Virus record (IMG/VR): IMGVR_UViG_3300031707_000006
Span: 1 to 64,000 of that record
Origin: a virus
DNA: 64,000 bases
Reading direction: 5' to 3' (one strand)
The position numbers were made by a program, and so were the translations under genes. This document shows positions 53,795 through 62,981 of the stretch, one piece after another; position 1 is the stretch's first letter, and each line of letters begins with the position of its first letter. A model generated the notes under the pieces. It was not told the DNA's origin. It ran no database searches and saw only the letters and a list, made by a program, of their open reading frames with translations.

Positions 53795-56548
53795 ATGGCA
53801 ATACGAGAGGTAATCACTCAAGGGGATATTCTACTATACGAAATTTTGAGGAATCCCTGTCTTTTTGGAGAGTTTGTTGAAAATATAGATAAACTCCCTT
53901 ACGAAGAGGAATTTAGATTCCATGATTATCAGAATGAAATGATTATGGACTTCAGTACCTATGTAAGTTTTTGTACAGGAAGAAGTGTTGGAAAAACAGT
54001 TTCGATAAGTCATTTAATGTCTTGGGCATTAACTTTTAATATCTTTCCCTCTGAGTATCTTGTTTATACTGTACCGGGAAGAGCACATCTAGAGCCTGTA
54101 TTTAATGCTTTGGTTAGGTTATTCAGAACCAACTCTTTTCTTAAACATTTTATTGCCTCAAACTCAGGTGTGAATAACTCAGACTTTACAATTCATTTAT
54201 TAAATCAGTCTGATTTATTTTGTAGAATTGCAGGACAAAGCGGTAGTGGTTTACCTGTAGTTGGTTTACACTCTCCATATGAATTCGTGGATGAATGTGT
54301 TGTGGGATCACAACTCGTAAGATGCAAAAACGGGAAAAACCCAATCTCTCATATAAAATCTGGAGATATCGTCATTTCATGGGATGGGGAAAATACTGTC
54401 GAAGATCGAGTTATTTCTACTCAAAAGGTCAAAAAAAATCAAAACGTATTAGAGATAGGATTTGATGGAGGATATATTAGAATTGGAGAACACCATAGAA
54501 TATATACAGATGCCGGATATATAGAGGCACATTTACTAAACATTAAAGATAATATTTATCATTCTACAAATTCGATTAGACAACGTTGGACTAAAAATGA
54601 AATAGATATTGTTAAAAAACGGATTAAAAATTCTGTACCTGTATATGAAATTGCTAAAGAATTGAATCGGACAGAATTAGGAGTTTTTAGAAAAATTAGT
54701 CATCTGGGATTATCAGTAAGAGAGATCTTTGATTCCATTCCTTTAACAGAGGAAGAATTTCAAGTGATTGCGGGATCATTTTTAGGGGATGGATCAGCAC
54801 AAATAGAACCATATAGAGCAAGATATACTACAAATCACAGTTTAAAACAAAAAGAATATGTCGATTGGCTTAGAATAAAGTTAAATAGACTTATAAGGGT
54901 TGAACCAAGGATCTCAAAAAATGGTGGATGGGGGACTTATAATTATTCTTTAAGTACCATAGGCCACCCAACAATCCTAACTCTTGCAAACGAATTGTAT
55001 ATTAATGGAAAAAAGACAATTACTCGATATTATTTAGATAGATTAACTCCACTTGGTTTTGCTATTTGGTTTATGGACGATGGATCAGAAAGTGGAATGT
55101 TATCTACACATTCATTCTCTGAATCTGAAAACGAAATTATAAAACAGTATCTATGGGAAAAATGGGGTATTGAATCGAAAATTTATAAAGACAAGAGAAA
55201 AAGTTTATATTTTATAGTAATTAGAATTAAGTCATTATCCATTCTTAGAAAAATTATTGAACCATATATTCCAGAATGTATGGGATATAAAATAGGAAAG
55301 GGAAAGTATAATAATACACTTCCAGAAATATCTATTATAAAGAATGGAGAAAATAAACAATCCCTAGAGAAAAAAGAAATTACTTATATTAAAAAGATTA
55401 AATCAACGGCAAGATACTTATATAATATTGAGGTTGAAAATAATCATAATTACTTTATTAATGGAATCCTAACAAAAAATTCGGGCTACTATCCGTATCC
55501 AACCTTCATTGAATTTAGACCTACCTTTAATAAATGGATGCCAGGATGCAAATTAATTGTATCTGGTGTCCCTACAGGTTTAAGAGAAAATAATGTTTTA
55601 TATCACTGTGATCAAGAAGATTCATCTTTCTCAAAACATAGAATCAGTGCAGATGATAATCCAAGATTAACCAAAGAAGATAGAGAACAAGCAATCGTTG
55701 ATTATGGTGGAGAAGATTCGGAAGATTTTGAGCATTTGTGGCGGGGCAGACATGGCCGTCCTGTATTTGCACTCTTTGATCGCAGTCTAATGGAAATATC
55801 TAACTATCCTGTATCTAAATTAGAGATAGATGGAATTAAATTAGCGGATAATATTGCTCTTTATGTTGAGAGATTGTCCCTACTTCCAGGATTACCACAT
55901 AAAGATTATTCCTGTTTTTTTGGAATAGATCTTGGTTATACGCAACCATCCGCTATTTATGTTCTTTATATAGATAATTATGGAAGAATTAAGTTTCATG
56001 CCAAAATAAAATTAAGTAAAGTTTCTTATCCTATACAAGAAAGATTAATAGATTATTTAGATTCTAAATATAATCCATTATTCTTAGGAATGGACGAGGG
56101 TTCATCTGGTAAATCAGTAAAACAACATCTTATGGAAGATAAAGAATATTGGCATAAAGATTATGAAAAAAGATTAATACCGATTGATTTCTCATCTTGG
56201 GTTATATTAGGATATGATTCAGAAAAGAAAGAAATTAAAAGTAAAACTAAACCATATGCGACTACCATTCTACAAGAATGGGCAAATAGTCACAAAATAA
56301 TATTTACATCAACTGACCTTGAAACAGTTACAGAACTGGAGAGAATGACGTTTACAAAGAATCCATCTGGAGAAATCGTTTATCGTACCTTAACAGAACG
56401 TGGGGGTAAACGAGGCGAAGATCACTTCACCGCTGCTTTACTTTGTGCAACAATGGCACATTATATTACTTATGATTCTCTTACTTCAGTTAAACATGTA
56501 CAACTTTTTAAAGGTGGTTGGATAGGAAATATAGGGAGACAACTATGA
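53795..56548 (+). CDS. terL: Terminase large subunit with intein
   Basis: ATP-driven DNA packaging motor and nuclease. CTGRSVGKTVS (about 60-70) is Walker A; EFVDE (163-167) is Walker B, where the intein is inserted. After splicing the host protein is 522 aa. The ATPase continues with VSGVPTG (motif III, coupling), and the RNase H-like nuclease follows: FFGIDLGYT (first aspartate), LGMDEGSS, and GEDHFTAALLCA (last aspartate). 53795 begins with ATG one base after the previous stop. Confidence 0.93.
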   Translation: MAIREVITQGDILLYEILRNPCLFGEFVENIDKLPYEEEFRFHDYQNEMIMDFSTYVSFCTGRSVGKTVSISHLMSWALTFNIFPSEYLVYTVPGRAHLEPVFNALVRLFRTNSFLKHFIASNSGVNNSDFTIHLLNQSDLFCRIAGQSGSGLPVVGLHSPYEFVDECVVGSQLVRCKNGKNPISHIKSGDIVISWDGENTVEDRVISTQKVKKNQNVLEIGFDGGYIRIGEHHRIYTDAGYIEAHLLNIKDNIYHSTNSIRQRWTKNEIDIVKKRIKNSVPVYEIAKELNRTELGVFRKISHLGLSVREIFDSIPLTEEEFQVIAGSFLGDGSAQIEPYRARYTTNHSLKQKEYVDWLRIKLNRLIRVEPRISKNGGWGTYNYSLSTIGHPTILTLANELYINGKKTITRYYLDRLTPLGFAIWFMDDGSESGMLSTHSFSESENEIIKQYLWEKWGIESKIYKDKRKSLYFIVIRIKSLSILRKIIEPYIPECMGYKIGKGKYNNTLPEISIIKNGENKQSLEKKEITYIKKIKSTARYLYNIEVENNHNYFINGILTKNSGYYPYPTFIEFRPTFNKWMPGCKLIVSGVPTGLRENNVLYHCDQEDSSFSKHRISADDNPRLTKEDREQAIVDYGGEDSEDFEHLWRGRHGRPVFALFDRSLMEISNYPVSKLEIDGIKLADNIALYVERLSLLPGLPHKDYSCFFGIDLGYTQPSAIYVLYIDNYGRIKFHAKIKLSKVSYPIQERLIDYLDSKYNPLFLGMDEGSSGKSVKQHLMEDKEYWHKDYEKRLIPIDFSSWVILGYDSEKKEIKSKTKPYATTILQEWANSHKIIFTSTDLETVTELERMTFTKNPSGEIVYRTLTERGGKRGEDHFTAALLCATMAHYITYDSLTSVKHVQLFKGGWIGNIGRQL
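54296..55480 (+). mobile_element. Intein in terminase (395 aa, LAGLIDADG)
   Basis: Residues 168-562. Block A CVVGSQLVRCKNGKNPI; block B RIGEHHRIYT; endonuclease motifs AGSFLGDGS and IWFMDDGS; block F YNIEVENNHNYFI; end ILTKN before Ser+1. The penultimate residue is Lys. It interrupts Walker B directly after the catalytic glutamate. Confidence 0.92.
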
Positions 56549-58047
56549 TAGACGAAAAATATAAAAGTGGATTCGCAGGACTACTTGTAAATACAGGAGA
56601 AGCCCAGTTTATTACTGGAAGTCAGAATACAGTATATCCACAAGACATAGATAAGATGGATAGTATGGATATTAAGGAATATCGAGAGGTTGTGAAGAGT
56701 TGTAGATTCTTCTATAGGAAAGATCCTATCGCTGGAACCGTGATCGATAAGATGATTGATCTCGGAATCACAGATATCTATATTGAGAAAAATGGATTAT
56801 CCGAAAATGAATTCCGAATTTTCACTGGAATTAAACCAATATTGAAAAAACTTGCTGCCACTTGTGGTTTAGAATGGTTACTATCTGGTTTGGTTATTCC
56901 AGAAATTTCATATGGTGCAGCAACTAAGGATGTCTTAAAAGAAATGGGGGTTAAAAAATATGAAACTATGACCATTCCACAAGACTTCTGGTTAGTTCCT
57001 TCTGAAACAGTTAAAATTAATTCCGTGTTGTTAACTTCAACACCATCTTATTATATTGAAATTCCCGCAGAATTGATCCATTTTATCCAAACTGAGGGAA
57101 CATACCCAGATAGTACAGAGGATAAACCAGCTTATGTAGCTTTAGCAGAAATGTTTCCCGAATTTGTGGCGGCAATTAAGGCAGGGAAACTTGAAATACA
57201 GATTAAGAATCCATTAATTGTAAGACGTAGACCATTATCTGATTGCCCATATCCAACTCCGTATCTTTATAGATCATTAGAATCTATGAAAGAAAAAAGA
57301 AATCTAAAAAGAATGGACTATTCTCTTGTTTCTAGAGTGACTACTGCTATTGAACATGTTAAGGTCGGTGATAAGGATTTCCCTGCTGTAGAACAAGACC
57401 AAGATCGTATTACTCATCTACAAAATCAACTCATCCATAGAAATTCTGGTAGAGTAGATATAGATAGGATCTTCCAGTTAGTTACTGATCACACTGTATC
57501 AATCGAATGGGTTTTTCCAGATGTCCAGGCATTACTCGCGGATTCAAAATATATACCAGTGAATAATGATATCTTTTTTGGACTTGGCTTTCCTAAAATT
57601 TTAACTACAGGAGAGACAGACCGCTCATCTGCCTCTGATCCAGAGTTTGCTACTATGTCACCAGTGAAAACTATGGAAGCAATGCAAGAAGATATTTTAC
57701 CTATTATTAAAGGAGTATTAAAAGAAGTATCTAATTATAATGGATTTAAGAGTGTACCTACTGCAAAATTTGATAATATTAACTTACATTCTTTTACTAC
57801 ATTTGTAGAGGGCATGACTGCACTTTATAATACAGGTAACTTATCTAGAACAGATTATGCTGCTGCACTTGGTTATAATTGGCTTAACCAAATGGTACAA
57901 AAATCAGATGAAAAGAAAGTTATGACAGAACTTGGTATAGAAGAATTCCCACAAGTGCCTTTCTCTCCACAACCAAATAACGATAAAAGTAAACAAAATA
58001 GACCTCAAGAGAAAAAAGATATAACACAAAACGAAGAAAATAAGTGA
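56545..58047 (+). CDS. Portal protein
   Basis: The DNA-entry ring of the head. Position directly after terminase (ATGA overlap; start ATG 56545 behind AGGGAGACAACT), 500 aa, and domain style (KSCRFFYRKDPIAGTVIDKM, a wing, then a helical stem region near DPEFATMSPVKTMEAMQEDI) fit phage portals. The C-terminus is polar and unfolded (NDKSKQNRPQEKKD). Sequence motifs are weak, so much of the call comes from context. Confidence 0.75.
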   Translation: MIDEKYKSGFAGLLVNTGEAQFITGSQNTVYPQDIDKMDSMDIKEYREVVKSCRFFYRKDPIAGTVIDKMIDLGITDIYIEKNGLSENEFRIFTGIKPILKKLAATCGLEWLLSGLVIPEISYGAATKDVLKEMGVKKYETMTIPQDFWLVPSETVKINSVLLTSTPSYYIEIPAELIHFIQTEGTYPDSTEDKPAYVALAEMFPEFVAAIKAGKLEIQIKNPLIVRRRPLSDCPYPTPYLYRSLESMKEKRNLKRMDYSLVSRVTTAIEHVKVGDKDFPAVEQDQDRITHLQNQLIHRNSGRVDIDRIFQLVTDHTVSIEWVFPDVQALLADSKYIPVNNDIFFGLGFPKILTTGETDRSSASDPEFATMSPVKTMEAMQEDILPIIKGVLKEVSNYNGFKSVPTAKFDNINLHSFTTFVEGMTALYNTGNLSRTDYAAALGYNWLNQMVQKSDEKKVMTELGIEEFPQVPFSPQPNNDKSKQNRPQEKKDITQNEENK

Positions 58048-58102
58048 TTAATCTTGCAATATCTCTTGTAATAGACCAATTATCCACAAGTTTTTAGTGT
58101 GA

Positions 58103-58113
58103 TGTGGTATACT
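58103..58113 (+). promoter_or_regulatory. Extended -10 promoter before the head genes
   Basis: TGTGGTATACT gives a TGn-TATACT extended -10, with no clear -35. It lies in the 114-bp gap between portal and protease genes and would start transcription near 58120. Confidence 0.5.
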
Positions 58114-58161
58114 AATAATAGAAACTGAGATCCCCAGGAAGATCTTACAGAGAAAAACTTT

Positions 58162-59151
58162 ATGGAAGATAAACTAATTTATTTAACTTCGGATTTTGAG
58201 TTAGTTGAGGCGACTGCCGAGACTGAAGCTTCTGCATCTGCTATTTCTCTAAATCCATATGTATCTTGGGCTAAATTTGTCTTTACAGATGATTTACCCA
58301 ATGCTAACAATCAACGCATTCCAAAAGAAGAGTTTCCAAGCATAATTAAAACTGGTGTACATATGCCGATTAAAATGGCTATCGGGAAGATTAACGAAGA
58401 TCATTCTTTAGCTATTCCATTAGGCACAATCGCACAACTAAAAGTAGAAGGAAATAAAGTCCTTGGTCTTGCTGCACTTTGGATGAAAGAAAGACCAGAA
58501 GATGTTGAAATGCTTAAAAATAAAGAATCCAAACCACAATTATCGTGGGAGGTTCTTTATTCAGGCGCTGAGAAAGATGACGCTGGTATTGAAACATTAT
58601 CTGGAGTGGTAGTAAGAGCATCTACGATAGTTGGCTTGCCTGCTTATAGAGGCAGAACACCCTTTTTAGCCTTTGCTTCGGAAGATGCGGAGGAAAATAA
58701 AGTGACAATGGAAGAGTTATTGGCTAAAATAGCCGATCTTGAAAATACAATTAAACAACTACAGGCATCTATCGTTGAGAAAGACTCAGCACTTGCGGAA
58801 AAAGAAACTGCTTTATCTTCACAGATTGATGAACTAACTCAGTTAAAATCATATAAAGAAGAAAAAGAAAAGAAAGAGCAAGAAGAAGTAAAGATGGTTG
58901 CAATTAGAACCAAATTTGCGGATGCTGGTATTGAAAAAGACGAAACATACTTTACAGAAAGACGTGAAAATTTCTTAAAACTAGAAGATTCAGAAATTGA
59001 ATTTATGGTTCAGGAATTGGTTGCTTTTAAACCAGCAATAGCTGGAGAAAGTTCTGCTAAAGTACCTAATCTAACATCTGTTGCTCAGATTCCAAGTGAT
59101 CCTAGAGAACTTGGTAAACTATTAAGAGAACAAGTTAGTATCAAATCATAA
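58162..59151 (+). CDS. Prohead protease fused to scaffold
   Basis: The first 175 residues form the protease-like part (FTDDLPNANNQRIPKEEF, then PQLSWEVLYSG and VGLPAYRGRTPFLAF), a pattern seen in head maturation proteases fused to scaffolds. Residues about 185-240 are a coiled coil (LAKIADLENTIKQLQASIVE) typical of scaffold delta domains, and the end is disordered. 329 aa. The catalytic residues cannot be assigned with certainty. Confidence 0.68.
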   Translation: MEDKLIYLTSDFELVEATAETEASASAISLNPYVSWAKFVFTDDLPNANNQRIPKEEFPSIIKTGVHMPIKMAIGKINEDHSLAIPLGTIAQLKVEGNKVLGLAALWMKERPEDVEMLKNKESKPQLSWEVLYSGAEKDDAGIETLSGVVVRASTIVGLPAYRGRTPFLAFASEDAEENKVTMEELLAKIADLENTIKQLQASIVEKDSALAEKETALSSQIDELTQLKSYKEEKEKKEQEEVKMVAIRTKFADAGIEKDETYFTERRENFLKLEDSEIEFMVQELVAFKPAIAGESSAKVPNLTSVAQIPSDPRELGKLLREQVSIKS

Positions 59152-59165
59152 CGGAGATAAGAAAC

Positions 59166-59744
59166 ATGGAAATAAATGTTTATGGGGACACAATTCTACC
59201 CGCTGTAGCGGCAGAAACGTTATACGAAGGTAGAATGGCTCGCCTATGCACACATTCCACTGATTATGATTTTGGAAGTTTACTAGATCTCCCTGGGGCC
59301 GAACTACCTGACAATGCTGCGGAAGCACTTACTGCCAGATATGTTATTGCCTGGGCGGAAGATAATCGTAGCCTTCCAATTTATACTCCACAACCTCACT
59401 ATGATTGGGCATTACGTGAAGGTTGGGATCAGACTGAGAATGTACCCTTCGATGCAACTGTATGGTTAGACCATCCAGCTAATATGTACACACCTCCAAG
59501 CATTGCTTCTGGTACTGGTGTTAGACTATTAGGCGAAGGTATCTATACAATTCCATCTGGCGTTTATATGTATAACGTTTTGATGGAAACCCCCGGTACA
59601 CAACTGACTGTTGCCAGTACAGATGTGAACGGTGCAGGTAACGCCGGTAAACTAAAATATTTAGATGGAACTACAGGAATTGTAGCTGAAGTTTATAAAT
59701 ATAATAGTACTAACGGTGATTTAACCTTTAAGATCTTACACTAA
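59166..59744 (+). CDS. Possible head decoration or capsid accessory protein (192 aa)
   Basis: Lies between the protease/scaffold and the major capsid gene, the place of decoration proteins. Beta-rich, ends TTGIVAEVYKYNSTNGDLTF. GC content is higher than that of the early genes, as for other head genes. Structural role by context only. Confidence 0.6.
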   Translation: MEINVYGDTILPAVAAETLYEGRMARLCTHSTDYDFGSLLDLPGAELPDNAAEALTARYVIAWAEDNRSLPIYTPQPHYDWALREGWDQTENVPFDATVWLDHPANMYTPPSIASGTGVRLLGEGIYTIPSGVYMYNVLMETPGTQLTVASTDVNGAGNAGKLKYLDGTTGIVAEVYKYNSTNGDLTFKILH

Positions 59745-59757
59745 AATGGAGGCTAAT

Positions 59758-60678
59758 ATGGTAGATCAAAAACAACTTTACGAAGCTGCTGCCTCCTTGA
59801 TGAAAGATAAGGCAAAAAGAGAAGCATTTGCTGCAATGTTGGTAGAATTTGTACAGCCCAATCACATTGTACCAGATTTTGTCAGTATGCTTCTAGATAC
59901 GAGAGCATTACAACCCGGTGACTCTCTAGTCAAGAAATTACGCACAGGCATTACCGTTAGAACGCTAGTCCCTGGCACTATTCCACTAGCTAGTGAAGTA
60001 GTCGTGCGCGATAGAATGAACTATGTGCTTGATCAAGCAGTAGTTAAAATTAGAGCCTCACAGTGGGATCTAGATAATGGTGATATTGGTACAGTAGCCA
60101 GCCTCAGAGCTGAGATGATGGCTAAACTAAGAGACTATTATCAGAACAAAGTTTTTTCTGCACTAGGTTCTGTATGGAGTGCAGTTAATACTCCTCTCAA
60201 CTATATTAGTGTTGGCGGGCCTATTACTGCTACCGTACTAAAAGCCGGTATTGACTACATCACAAGAATTTGTGGTGGAGTTAAAGCAGTGGTTGGTGTC
60301 AAAGCGGTAATGAACCCTATTACTGAATTTGGTGCTTTCTGGACTGATCCTAGTTCTGGTGCAACTGGTGTTAGTGATCCCGCCCTCGAAGAGATTAGAA
60401 CTTCAGGGAAATTAGGTGTATTCTACGGTGCTCCTTTGGTTGGTCTTGAGCAAGTATGGGATAACCCAACGGATTATAATACTCTATTACCAGAAACTAA
60501 GATTGTGATCATTGGTAAGAATGTCGGTGACTTTATTACCTTTGGGCCAGAGAAATCTCAGGAATATACAGATATGAGATTAGTTCCCCCAGATTGGTTC
60601 TTAGCTATTTATCAACAATTCGGTTTATTAATTTGGCGTGCCGAAGGCATTTATGTGATCGATAACGTTACTAGTTAA
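59758..60678 (+). CDS. Major capsid protein (HK97-like)
   Basis: Preferred start ATG 59758 with GGAGG directly upstream; another ATG at 59746 overlaps that site. 306 aa. TIPLASEVVVRDRMNYVLDQ and AEMMAKLRDYYQNKVFSALG correspond to the spine helix and E-loop regions; ending KSQEYTDMRLVPPDW and IYVIDN is typical of the P domain. A strong terminator follows. Confidence 0.75.
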   Translation: MVDQKQLYEAAASLMKDKAKREAFAAMLVEFVQPNHIVPDFVSMLLDTRALQPGDSLVKKLRTGITVRTLVPGTIPLASEVVVRDRMNYVLDQAVVKIRASQWDLDNGDIGTVASLRAEMMAKLRDYYQNKVFSALGSVWSAVNTPLNYISVGGPITATVLKAGIDYITRICGGVKAVVGVKAVMNPITEFGAFWTDPSSGATGVSDPALEEIRTSGKLGVFYGAPLVGLEQVWDNPTDYNTLLPETKIVIIGKNVGDFITFGPEKSQEYTDMRLVPPDWFLAIYQQFGLLIWRAEGIYVIDNVTS

Positions 60679-60683
60679 CATAT

Positions 60684-60728
60684 AAATAAAGGGGTTATAT
60701 GATAATACTATAACCCCTTATTTACATT
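60684..60728 (+). terminator. Terminator after the major capsid gene
   Basis: AAATAAAGGGGTTATA (60684-60699) pairs with TATAACCCCTTATTT (60709-60723), one bulged A, followed by ACATTT. It probably limits readthrough so that capsid is made in excess over tail genes. Confidence 0.65.
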
Positions 60729-60740
60729 TAGGAGAATAAT

Positions 60741-61031
60741 ATGGCTTTAGCACAATACTTATCATTTCTTCCCTACGTAGTTGTATCTAAGCCTTGGACT
60801 ACGGCTCAAGCTGCTATAGACGACTTTAATACTCAATGGAAAATCGAATTCCCTGTTGGTATGGCCTTCTACATTACTGGTTGGGAGGGGCCAAGTGACC
60901 CAGATGACTATGGGTATTTAGCCATAGAGGATGGGGTTGCCACCTTTGGTGCAGATTTTATCACCTCACCTCCAGTTGGTACTGTGGTATTCATAGTAGA
61001 TTTTGATGCTTATGCAGATCGTTGGGAGTAA
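60741..61031 (+). CDS. Unknown virion-region protein (96 aa)
   Basis: ATG 60741 follows AGGAGAATAAT. Beta-rich (WKIEFPVGMAFYITGWEGPS). By position a head-tail or capsid accessory protein, unproven. Confidence 0.6.
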   Translation: MALAQYLSFLPYVVVSKPWTTAQAAIDDFNTQWKIEFPVGMAFYITGWEGPSDPDDYGYLAIEDGVATFGADFITSPPVGTVVFIVDFDAYADRWE

Positions 61032-61090
61032 ATTTTTATTTTATATAATAAGTTAAATTAGGTTAGGATAATAAAAGGAATGGAGAAAAA

Positions 61091-61618
61091 ATGAGTGAAT
61101 TTAATAAAGAACTTTATGCTGCTGTACAATTAGAGAAACCTTATAAGTCCTATATTAAAACAATATTAGGTCAGATATACATTACGATTTTAAACCCCTT
61201 CAATGAGGAGGAGATTACGGGGTTAATCTTAAAGGGGAATCAAAGAAGAGAAAAAGATAAAGAAGCTTGTATTATAGATGTTTGGTCTGAAGTACAGGAT
61301 CGTTTCTTTAAAAAAATGAATAAAAGGCACTTTGAGAATAGAAGATTAATTCCTTATCAAAGAACAGAAACAGAGCAAATCGTAGAGAGAACCTTTGCTG
61401 ACTATTCCGATATCGAACTTTTAGCAATATTCAAACAACCTTTTGCTCAATTTCAAAAGACAATTAATCAAATTGAATTGCCTGCGGTATTAGCAGCAAT
61501 GATTGAACTAGCAGAGAATGAAGGTAAGATCTCTAAACGCATATTTACAGTATTAGAGAGTAAATTATCTGAACTGCAAAAAGCAACTTACACGACTCCT
61601 GATCTGGAACAAGATTAG
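61091..61618 (+). CDS. Helical protein, possible tail assembly chaperone or connector
   Basis: All-helical, 175 aa, with EEEITGLILKGNQRREKDKE and a C-terminal acidic helix. Position after capsid fits a head-tail connector or tail chaperone. No motif proves it. Confidence 0.6.
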   Translation: MSEFNKELYAAVQLEKPYKSYIKTILGQIYITILNPFNEEEITGLILKGNQRREKDKEACIIDVWSEVQDRFFKKMNKRHFENRRLIPYQRTETEQIVERTFADYSDIELLAIFKQPFAQFQKTINQIELPAVLAAMIELAENEGKISKRIFTVLESKLSELQKATYTTPDLEQD

Positions 61619-61627
61619 GAGTTAACT

Positions 61628-61771
61628 ATGAAAAAACTCTTGTGGAATTTATCTGTAAGATTTAATGACTGGTTTAGAGTTTTTTATAGAAAAATTAAAC
61701 CAGCAAAAAAGAATCATACATTATCCATTGATAATCTAGAGATAGATATTAATATGATACTTGGGAGATAA
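61628..61771 (+). CDS. Small basic protein (47 aa)
   Basis: ATG 61628 follows TTAGGAGTTAACT. An amphipathic basic N-terminus (KKLLWNLSVRFNDWFRVFYR) and acidic C-terminal helix. It could be the short product downstream of a chaperone, as in many tail operons. Unknown. Confidence 0.55.
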   Translation: MKKLLWNLSVRFNDWFRVFYRKIKPAKKNHTLSIDNLEIDINMILGR

Positions 61772-61774
61772 TTT

Positions 61775-62143
61775 ATGGCAAAATTAGTCCATAATGATGT
61801 TTTAGATGGTGCTCTTAATATTATTAAAGCTAACTGTAATATCATGACGGTTTGTAATGCACAACCTACTACTAGAGATGAAGCAATCACTACTTATAAG
61901 TTAGCGGATGTCGCAATGGCGACTGGTGATTTTACTCTTAGTGTTGGCGATACAAATGGTAGAAAAATGGCAGTAGCACAAAAAGCTGCTGTAGCAGTTG
62001 ATTCAGGTGGAACAGCAAATCATGTTGCGCTTTGTGATGCTACTAGATTATTGGCAGTAACTACTTGTACTTCACAGGTATTAACAGCAGGAAATACTGT
62101 TACATTCCCAACTTGGGATCATGAAATTGCCGATCCCGTGTGA
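61775..62143 (+). CDS. Conserved phage structural protein (122 aa)
   Basis: MAKLVHNDVLDGALNIIKAN and VAVDSGGTANHVALCDATRL follow a common phage virion pattern. It ends EIADPV. The sequence of its end, GCCGATCCC, is found again 173 bases downstream at 62303, on the far side of the homing-gene scar. Confidence 0.7.
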   Translation: MAKLVHNDVLDGALNIIKANCNIMTVCNAQPTTRDEAITTYKLADVAMATGDFTLSVGDTNGRKMAVAQKAAVAVDSGGTANHVALCDATRLLAVTTCTSQVLTAGNTVTFPTWDHEIADPV

Positions 62144-62149
62144 AATTCA

Positions 62150-62326
62150 ATGGAATATAAATCCTTAAATATTTCTGGTATATATCAAATAAGAAACACT
62201 AAAAATAATCATATCTATATTGGAAGTGCCAAGAATATACGTATTCGTTCGTGATTCAATGAAAATAGCACGTTCTATACGATTTTGGTCTACCAAAATG
62301 GTAGCCGATCCCACGTAAGGAGAATA
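62150..62326 (+). pseudogene. Scar of a GIY-YIG homing endonuclease (N-terminus)
   Basis: ATG 62150 encodes SGIYQIRNTKNNHIYIGSAK then NIRIRS and TGA at 62252. This is the GIY...YIG start. The same frame continues open past the TGA to about 62326 (FNENSTFYTILVYQNGSRSH), so a premature stop and a large deletion removed the nuclease. Inserted between two structural genes. Confidence 0.78.
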
Positions 62327-62330
62327 TAAA

Positions 62331-62759
62331 ATGGCAATTTATTCAGCAGCGCAAAGAACTTCAACTTTTACTATTAATGTTGGTTGTTGGGAATTACGTA
62401 CCACAGCAACTGACCGACCGCGTGTTATGGAGATGGGATTTTTCTCTGCCACTGCTACAGTACAAACTATTGGTATTGGCAGACCGGCAGCGATTGGTAT
62501 TACTCCAGCGGGTGGGGTCACTGTGCAAGCAGAAGACCCCGGTGATCCTGCCGGTACAGTAGTTACCGCGTTATCGTGGGCAACACCTCCTACCGCGCCA
62601 ACCGTGTTTCTGCGGCGTTATCCCCTGGCCGGGACTGTAGGAGTTGGGTTTATTGCTACCTTTCCCAATGGATTGGTAATTCCAATTTCCTATGGACTGG
62701 TATTCAACAATATTACCGTTTCAGTAGCAAGCGATGTTCACTGCGTCCTCGATGAGTGA
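62331..62759 (+). CDS. Structural protein (142 aa), phage tail or head
   Basis: ATG 62331 follows AAGGAGAATATAAA. Beta-rich (FTINVGCWELRTTATDRPRV), alanine/glycine and proline rich. GC content is clearly higher than the surroundings. Likely virion protein, function unknown. Confidence 0.65.
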   Translation: MAIYSAAQRTSTFTINVGCWELRTTATDRPRVMEMGFFSATATVQTIGIGRPAAIGITPAGGVTVQAEDPGDPAGTVVTALSWATPPTAPTVFLRRYPLAGTVGVGFIATFPNGLVIPISYGLVFNNITVSVASDVHCVLDE

Positions 62760-62762
62760 TCC

Positions 62763-62978
62763 ATGCAATGGGATAACGATAAGAAAAGCGCCCCGAAAGA
62801 ACTCGTGTGCGGGCACTGTATGCGTTTATTCCAGGTTGATGATTTGACTTGGAGCGCTGCGGAGCATCGTGTATGCCCATACTGTAAACGTACAGATGCG
62901 ATAACACCCATATTGGATGTTCGTATTGGTGCTAAACGCATGGTAAATTATTCTATTGCATATCATCCAAAGAGATAG
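62763..62978 (+). CDS. Zinc-binding protein (71 aa)
   Basis: CGHCMRLF and CPYCKRTD form a four-cysteine zinc site. It sits between virion genes; perhaps part of tail assembly. Unknown. Confidence 0.65.
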   Translation: MQWDNDKKSAPKELVCGHCMRLFQVDDLTWSAAEHRVCPYCKRTDAITPILDVRIGAKRMVNYSIAYHPKR

Positions 62979-62981
62979 CAA

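Noticed and set aside
10494-62254. TGA read as an amino acid (recoded genetic code), suggested by in-frame TGA in two genes
   Set aside because: Many intact genes here end in TGA through ATGA overlaps, and TGG is used for Trp. The two cases are decayed genes.
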